9,969 nucleotides of DNA from assembly GCA_905215195.1 (NCBI GenBank), contig CAJMPF010000042.1, forward strand, positions 1-9,969. Reading direction: 5' to 3'. Both the position numbers and the translations under genes were made by a program. The first letter of the stretch is position 1. Every line of letters starts with the position of its first letter. The notes under the pieces were generated by a model. The model did no database searches and was not told the origin of the DNA. It saw nothing but the letters and a program-made list of their open reading frames with translations. This stretch comes from an uncultured bacterium (GTDB lineage: Bacteria; Actinomycetota; Coriobacteriia; Coriobacteriales; Coriobacteriaceae). Below, in pieces: positions 6,264 through 9,969 of this stretch.

Positions 6264-6272
6264 AAAGGGTGG
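6264..6272 (+). promoter_or_regulatory. Ribosome binding site that fixes the binding-protein start
   Basis: AAAGGGTGG lies 6 bases before the ATG at 6279. An in-frame GTG at 6261 would place this site inside the coding region, so the ATG is preferred. The resulting N-terminus is also a well-formed Tat lipoprotein signal. Confidence 0.7.
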
Positions 6273-6278
6273 ATTGTA

Positions 6279-7595
6279 ATGAAGAACGAAATGAGCAGAA
6301 GGCAGTTCCTGGGCTTTGCTGGTTCCGCGGCTGCAGTTCTTGGTCTGGGCCTCGTGGGTTGCGGTGGTTCTGCCGGCTCCGGCTCCTCTGCTTCTGGTGA
6401 CGCTGCCGAGGTCTACTTCCTCCAATTCAAGCCCGAGGTCGACAAGGAGTGGAAGGAGATCGCCAAGGCCTATAAGAAGGAGAAGGGCGTCGAGGTCAAG
6501 ATCGTGACCGCCGCTTCCAACACCTACGAGGAGAAGCTTAAGTCCGAGATGTCCAAGAGCTCCGCTCCGACCCTGTTCCAGGTCAACGGCCCCACCGGTC
6601 TTAAGAACTGGAAGGATTACTGCGCCGACCTGTCCGATACCAAGCTCCGCGGTGAGCTCATTGACGACTCCCTGGCTCTGCAGTCCGACGGCAAGGATGT
6701 GTGCATCGACTGGGTCCAGGAGAGCTTCGGCATCATCTACAACAAGCAGCTGCTCGAGAAGGCTGGCTACAAGGCCGAGGACATCAACTCCTTCGACAAG
6801 CTGAAGGCTTGTGCCGACGACATCCAGGCCCGCAAGGACGAGCTTGGTGTCGAGGGTGCCTTCACTTCCGCCGGCATGGACGACTCCTCCAGCTGGCGCT
6901 ACACCACCCACCTTGCCAACATGCCGCTCTACTACGAGTTTGAGAAGGAGCACAACCAGGAGGACGACGAGATCAAGGGTGAGTTCCTCGACAACTACAA
7001 GCAGATCTTCGACCTGTACATCACCGACTCCACCTGCGATCCTTCGCAGCTTGCTTCCAAGACCGGCGACGACGCCACCAACGAGTTCGCAACCGGCAAG
7101 GCCGTCTTCTACCAGAACGGCTCTTGGGCCTACTCTGACCTCGTCAAGGCCGGCATGACCGACGATCAGATTGGCATGATGCCCATCTACATCGGTGTTG
7201 ACGGCGAGGAGAACCAGGGCCTGTGCTCCGGCGGCGAGAACTACTGGTGCGTCAGTTCCCAGGCTTCCGAGGATGCCCAGAAGGCCACCGAGGACTTCAT
7301 GTATTGGTGCGTCACCGCTGACACCCCGACCAGCATCATCGCCGACAAGATGGGCCTGACCGCTCCGTTCAAGAGCGCCAAGGAGACCACCAACGTCTTC
7401 TCGCAGCAGGCCGTTGCCATGGCCAAGGACGGCAAGAAGACCGTCGCTTGGGACTTCGTCTACATTCCCTCCGAGGAGTGGAAGAAGAACCTCAAGCAGG
7501 CTCTGATTGCCTACGCTGCCGATAACAGCAAGTGGGACGGCGTCAAGAACGCCTTCGTCGATGGCTGGAAGACCGAGAAGGCCGCTTCCGAGTAA
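6279..7595 (+). CDS. Tat-exported lipoprotein, ABC sugar-binding protein (SBP family 1)
   Basis: This 438-residue protein captures a carbohydrate outside the cell and delivers it to the ABC permeases encoded next. The N-terminus has a twin-arginine motif, SRRQFLGF (residues 6-13), a short hydrophobic stretch and a lipobox, LVGC, with Cys28 as the predicted lipidated residue. A Gly/Ser-rich tether follows. The mature part has the layout of family 1 solute-binding proteins of CUT1 transporters (VYFLQFKPEVDKEWKEIAKAY near the start, several Trp and acidic residues further on). Codon use is strikingly restricted, with Lys almost always AAG and Ser often TCC, pointing to high expression. Upstream are operators C and D; downstream a stable stem-loop separates it from the permeases. 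The substrate is not evident; a di- or oligosaccharide is likely. Confidence 0.88.
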   Translation: MKNEMSRRQFLGFAGSAAAVLGLGLVGCGGSAGSGSSASGDAAEVYFLQFKPEVDKEWKEIAKAYKKEKGVEVKIVTAASNTYEEKLKSEMSKSSAPTLFQVNGPTGLKNWKDYCADLSDTKLRGELIDDSLALQSDGKDVCIDWVQESFGIIYNKQLLEKAGYKAEDINSFDKLKACADDIQARKDELGVEGAFTSAGMDDSSSWRYTTHLANMPLYYEFEKEHNQEDDEIKGEFLDNYKQIFDLYITDSTCDPSQLASKTGDDATNEFATGKAVFYQNGSWAYSDLVKAGMTDDQIGMMPIYIGVDGEENQGLCSGGENYWCVSSQASEDAQKATEDFMYWCVTADTPTSIIADKMGLTAPFKSAKETTNVFSQQAVAMAKDGKKTVAWDFVYIPSEEWKKNLKQALIAYAADNSKWDGVKNAFVDGWKTEKAASE

Positions 7596-7626
7596 GCAGT
7601 TGCTGCCCAAGCTATCTGATTAGCGA

Positions 7627-7662
7627 CAGGGGGCGGGCAGACGTTGGTTTGCCCGCCCCCTG
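7627..7662 (+). other. Intercistronic stem-loop between binding-protein and permease genes
   Basis: A 13-bp stem (7627-7639 with 7650-7662) made almost wholly of G-C pairs encloses a 10-base loop. No U-tract follows (CATATTG), so it is not a typical terminator. In many ABC operons such a structure protects the 3' end of the binding-protein mRNA and lowers expression of the permeases. It ends seven bases before the permease ribosome binding site AAAGGA (7670-7675). Confidence 0.75.
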
Positions 7663-7682
7663 CATATTGAAAGGACCCTTTT

Positions 7683-8537
7683 ATGGGCAAAGCACTCAAG
7701 CGCTGGTGGCCGCTCTTTATGCTGCCCACGTGCCTGGCGTTTATGATCGGGTTCGTGATCCCTTTTATCCAGGGCTTCTATCTCTCGTTCTGCCAGTTTA
7801 TTATCATTAGTAACGCGCACTTTGTCGGTATCGAGAACTACGTGCGCGCGCTGTCCGATCCGCAGTTCTCCACGTCGTTCTTCTTTACCGTGGCGTTTGC
7901 CTTCCTGTCGACGGTGCTCATCAACGTGATCGCCCTGGCCATTGCGCAGGCGCTCACCCGCAAGGCGCTCAAAGGCACCAACATCTTCCGTACGATCTTC
8001 TTTATGCCTAACCTGATCGGCGGCATCGTGCTGGGCTACATTTGGCAGATTCTGATCAACTGCCTGCTCTCCAACGTGGGCGCCCAGCTCATCGCTCTTA
8101 ACTCTGCTGCTGGCTTCTGGGGCCTTATCATCCTGACCCTGTGGCAGCAGGTCGGCTACATGATGATCATCTACATCGCTGGTCTGCAGTCCATTCCGTC
8201 CGACTACATCGAGGCCGCCAAGGTCGACGGCGCTACGGCATGGCAGACGTTTTGGAAGGTTAAGATCCCTAACCTGATGCCGACCATCACCATCTGCCTG
8301 TTCCTGTCCATCACCAACGGCTTTAAGCTGTTCGACCAGAACCTCGCCCTTACCGGCGGCGCCCCCGCGCACTCCACCGAGATGCTCGCCCTGAACATCT
8401 ACAACACGTTCTATTCGCGTGCCGGTATCGCATGGCAGGGCATTGGTCAGGCCAAGGCGGTTATCTTCTGCATCCTGGTCGTGGCCATCTCCATGATCCA
8501 GCTTAAGGCCACGAGGTCCAAGGAGGTGCAGCAGTAA
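7683..8537 (+). CDS. ABC sugar permease, MalF/UgpA type (CUT1)
   Basis: The 284-residue membrane protein has about six hydrophobic segments, the first at about 11-36. The cytoplasmic EAA loop that docks to the ATPase is clear at 177-196: EAAKVDGATAWQTFWKVKIP. It forms the membrane channel together with the next gene's product. It has the short UgpA-like form and lacks the long N-terminal extension and large periplasmic loop of enterobacterial MalF. The ATG at 7683 follows AAAGGA by 7 bases. Its stop codon overlaps the next start. Confidence 0.92.
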   Translation: MGKALKRWWPLFMLPTCLAFMIGFVIPFIQGFYLSFCQFIIISNAHFVGIENYVRALSDPQFSTSFFFTVAFAFLSTVLINVIALAIAQALTRKALKGTNIFRTIFFMPNLIGGIVLGYIWQILINCLLSNVGAQLIALNSAAGFWGLIILTLWQQVGYMMIIYIAGLQSIPSDYIEAAKVDGATAWQTFWKVKIPNLMPTITICLFLSITNGFKLFDQNLALTGGAPAHSTEMLALNIYNTFYSRAGIAWQGIGQAKAVIFCILVVAISMIQLKATRSKEVQQ

Positions 8538-9376
8538 TGAAACGCGATAAGGTTATCAACCGCGCGCTCTCGATTTTCTTTACGATCCTGTCGCTCGCGT
8601 GGATCTACCCCGTGTTCATGATTGCGCTTAATTCTTTTAAGAAAGCGACCGCAATCAGCACCACCACGGCGTTCGATCTGCTCACGCCCGAGACGTTCAA
8701 CGGCCTTGCAAACTACCTGCACGCTCTTAACGAGCAGGGCTTTGCTTCGGCGTTCATGTACTCGCTCATCATCACGGTCACGTCGGTCGTGCTGATCTTG
8801 GTGTGCTGCTCCATGTGCGCTTGGTACGTGGTTCGTGTCAACAACAAGATCTCGAACTTCTTCTATTACCTGTTCGTCTTCTCGATGGTCGTGCCCTTCC
8901 AGATGCTCATGTTCACGCTGTCCAATTTGGCGGACCGCATCGGCTTCAACACGCCGTTCAACATCTGCTTTATCTACCTCGGCTTTGGCGCGGGCCTGGC
9001 GGTCTTTATGTTCGCCGGTTTTGTAAAGAACATCCCGCTCGAGATCGAGGAGGCGGCCATGATTGATGGCTGCAACCCGGTCCAGGTGTTCTTTAAGATC
9101 GTCCTTCCCATCATGAAGCCCACCTATCTTTCGGTCGGCATCCTCGAGACCATGTGGGTCTGGAACGACTATCTGCTGCCCTACCTTACGCTCGACTCCA
9201 CCAAGTACAAGACCATTCCTATCTTGATCCAGTACTTCCGCGGCGGCTACGGCCACGTCGAGCTCGGCCCCATGATGGCCTGCATCATGATGGTCGTTAT
9301 CCCCATCGTCATCATGTACATCCTCTGCCAGAAGTACATCATCGACGGCGTGGTGGCAGGTGCCGTCAAGGGCTGA
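8537..9376 (+). CDS. ABC sugar permease, MalG/UgpE type (CUT1)
   Basis: This 279-residue protein is the second channel subunit. It has about six membrane segments (the first at about 10-31) and the EAA loop EEAAMIDGCNPVQVFFKIVLP at 171-191. Near the end, MWVWNDYLLPYL fits the conserved W-N-(D/E) motif of MalG-type permeases. The start overlaps the preceding stop in TAATG, so translation is probably coupled and the two subunits are made in equal amounts. It ends 68 bases before the ATPase gene. Confidence 0.92.
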   Translation: MKRDKVINRALSIFFTILSLAWIYPVFMIALNSFKKATAISTTTAFDLLTPETFNGLANYLHALNEQGFASAFMYSLIITVTSVVLILVCCSMCAWYVVRVNNKISNFFYYLFVFSMVVPFQMLMFTLSNLADRIGFNTPFNICFIYLGFGAGLAVFMFAGFVKNIPLEIEEAAMIDGCNPVQVFFKIVLPIMKPTYLSVGILETMWVWNDYLLPYLTLDSTKYKTIPILIQYFRGGYGHVELGPMMACIMMVVIPIVIMYILCQKYIIDGVVAGAVKG

Positions 9377-9401
9377 TGCCGTAACTGTTTTGCAAGTTTT
9401 G

Positions 9402-9427
9402 GCGGCGTCCCTCATCGCGGCGCCGCG
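9402..9427 (+). other. GC-rich stem-loop before the ATPase gene
   Basis: GCGGCG (9402-9407) can pair with CGCCGC (9421-9426). Alternatively the 12-base palindrome CGCGGCGCCGCG (9416-9427) could form. No U-tract follows. It probably affects mRNA stability or relative expression of the ATPase, which has its own site GAAAGG (9432-9437). Confidence 0.4.
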
Positions 9428-9444
9428 TATCGAAAGGTAGAGAC

Positions 9445-9969
9445 ATGGCCGAGATCGTTCTCAAACATGTTCAGAAGGTGTATCCCAACAACGAGTCAAA
9501 AAAGAAGGGCTTCTTTGGCAAAAAGAAGAAGACCGAGGAGAAGAAGCACAACCTCAAGGTTACCGAGGACGGTGTGCTCGCTGTAGAGGACTTCAACCTC
9601 ACCGTTCACGACCAGGAGTTCGTCGTCCTCGTTGGCCCCTCTGGCTGCGGTAAGTCCACGACGATGCGCATGGTCGCCGGCCTGGAGGACATTACCTCGG
9701 GCGATGTGCTCATCGACGGCAAGCGTGTCAACGACGTGGCGCCCAAGGACCGCGACATCGCCATGGTGTTCCAGAGCTACGCTCTGTACCCCAATATGAC
9801 GGTGTACGAGAACATGGCATTTACGCTCGAGCTCAAGAAGGTTCCCAAGGACGAGATCGACCGCAAGGTTCGCTCTGCTGCCGAGATTCTGGGCATTACC
9901 GAGTACCTCGACCGTAAGCCCAAGGCGCTCTCCGGCGGCCAGCGCCAGCGTGTCGCTATCGGCCGCGCC
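9445..9969 (+). CDS. ABC transporter ATPase, MsmX/UgpC type (partial, runs off the window)
   Basis: The first 175 residues are present and the frame is open at the window end. Visible are Walker A GPSGCGKST (64-72), the Q-loop VFQSYALYPNMTV with Gln110, and the signature LSGGQRQRVAIGRA (162-175). Walker B, the H-loop and the regulatory C-terminal domain lie beyond the window. It would power import by the two upstream permeases. Unusually, between the first strand (IVLKHVQKVYPN) and the second (GVLAVEDFNLTV) there is an insertion of about 28 residues (about 16-43) with some ten lysines, where family members usually have only a few residues. The ATG at 9445 follows GAAAGG by 7 bases. Confidence 0.93.
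   Translation, partial: MAEIVLKHVQKVYPNNESKKKGFFGKKKKTEEKKHNLKVTEDGVLAVEDFNLTVHDQEFVVLVGPSGCGKSTTMRMVAGLEDITSGDVLIDGKRVNDVAPKDRDIAMVFQSYALYPNMTVYENMAFTLELKKVPKDEIDRKVRSAAEILGITEYLDRKPKALSGGQRQRVAIGRA

Noticed and set aside
6261..6278. GTG at 6261 as the start of the binding protein
   Set aside because: It would absorb the ribosome binding site AAAGGGTGG into the coding region and add six residues before a well-formed Tat signal. The ATG at 6279 is better placed.
6171..7610. Long minus-strand open frame (479 codons) antisense to the binding-protein gene
   Set aside because: It is a shadow of the strongly biased codon use of the sense gene. Its translation is a low-complexity run of Leu, Val and Gly, and it resembles no protein family known to me.
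8447..9415. Minus-strand open frame (322 codons) antisense to the MalG-type permease
   Set aside because: The sequence is rich in Asp, His, Arg and Glu, as expected from the complement of a membrane-protein gene, and the sense strand carries the EAA motif.
1..9969. CRISPR arrays, insertion sequences or prophage genes
   Set aside because: I saw no regularly spaced repeats, transposase or integrase motifs, or terminal inverted repeats on either strand.

Overview
The window looks like chromosomal DNA of a Gram-positive, fairly high-GC gut actinobacterium, most likely of the class Coriobacteriia and of the Collinsella type. This is an inference from overall gene style: a CwlM-like pseudo-amidase, a Tat-exported lipoprotein sugar-binding protein, AAG/CTG/TCC-rich codon use in the highly expressed gene, and strong GGAGG-like ribosome binding sites. 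No ribosomal RNA or other marker gene confirms it.

Left part (1-2572): a terminator of an off-window gene (13-38), about 200 bases of non-coding DNA, then a minus-strand group. Read in its own direction, this group is a long-chain polyprenyl diphosphate synthase (2459-1437), a CwlM-like protein with two peptidoglycan-binding domains and a degenerate amidase domain (1298-393), tRNA-Gln(UUG) (354-283) and a terminator hairpin (269-238). This is housekeeping envelope, isoprenoid and translation content.

Middle part (2573-6065): a minus-strand gene encodes an unusual three-part protein, PTS EIIC-EIIB fused to a HAD-IIB (Cof-type) phosphatase (5023-2573). Divergent from it lies a GntR-family regulator of the TreR/HutC type (5253-5972), closed by a very strong hairpin terminator.

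Right part (6066-9969): a CUT1 carbohydrate ABC transporter operon. It holds a Tat lipoprotein substrate-binding protein (6279-7595), a stable intercistronic stem-loop, two permeases (7683-8537 and 8537-9376, overlapping by one base) and the start of an MsmX/UgpC-type ATPase with an unusual lysine-rich insertion (9445 to beyond the window end).

The most interesting point is how the middle and right parts connect. Four near-identical 12-bp palindromes (consensus TTGTTTAAACAA) lie at promoter positions: one by the PTS-phosphatase promoter, one by the regulator's own promoter and two upstream of the ABC operon. This suggests that the GntR regulator controls both uptake routes as one local regulon. 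The fused HAD domain could dephosphorylate the sugar phosphate delivered by the PTS, so that the PTS and ABC routes feed one pool of unphosphorylated sugar. That is a hypothesis. The likely substrate class (alpha-glucoside or another di-/oligosaccharide) is inferred from family resemblance only.
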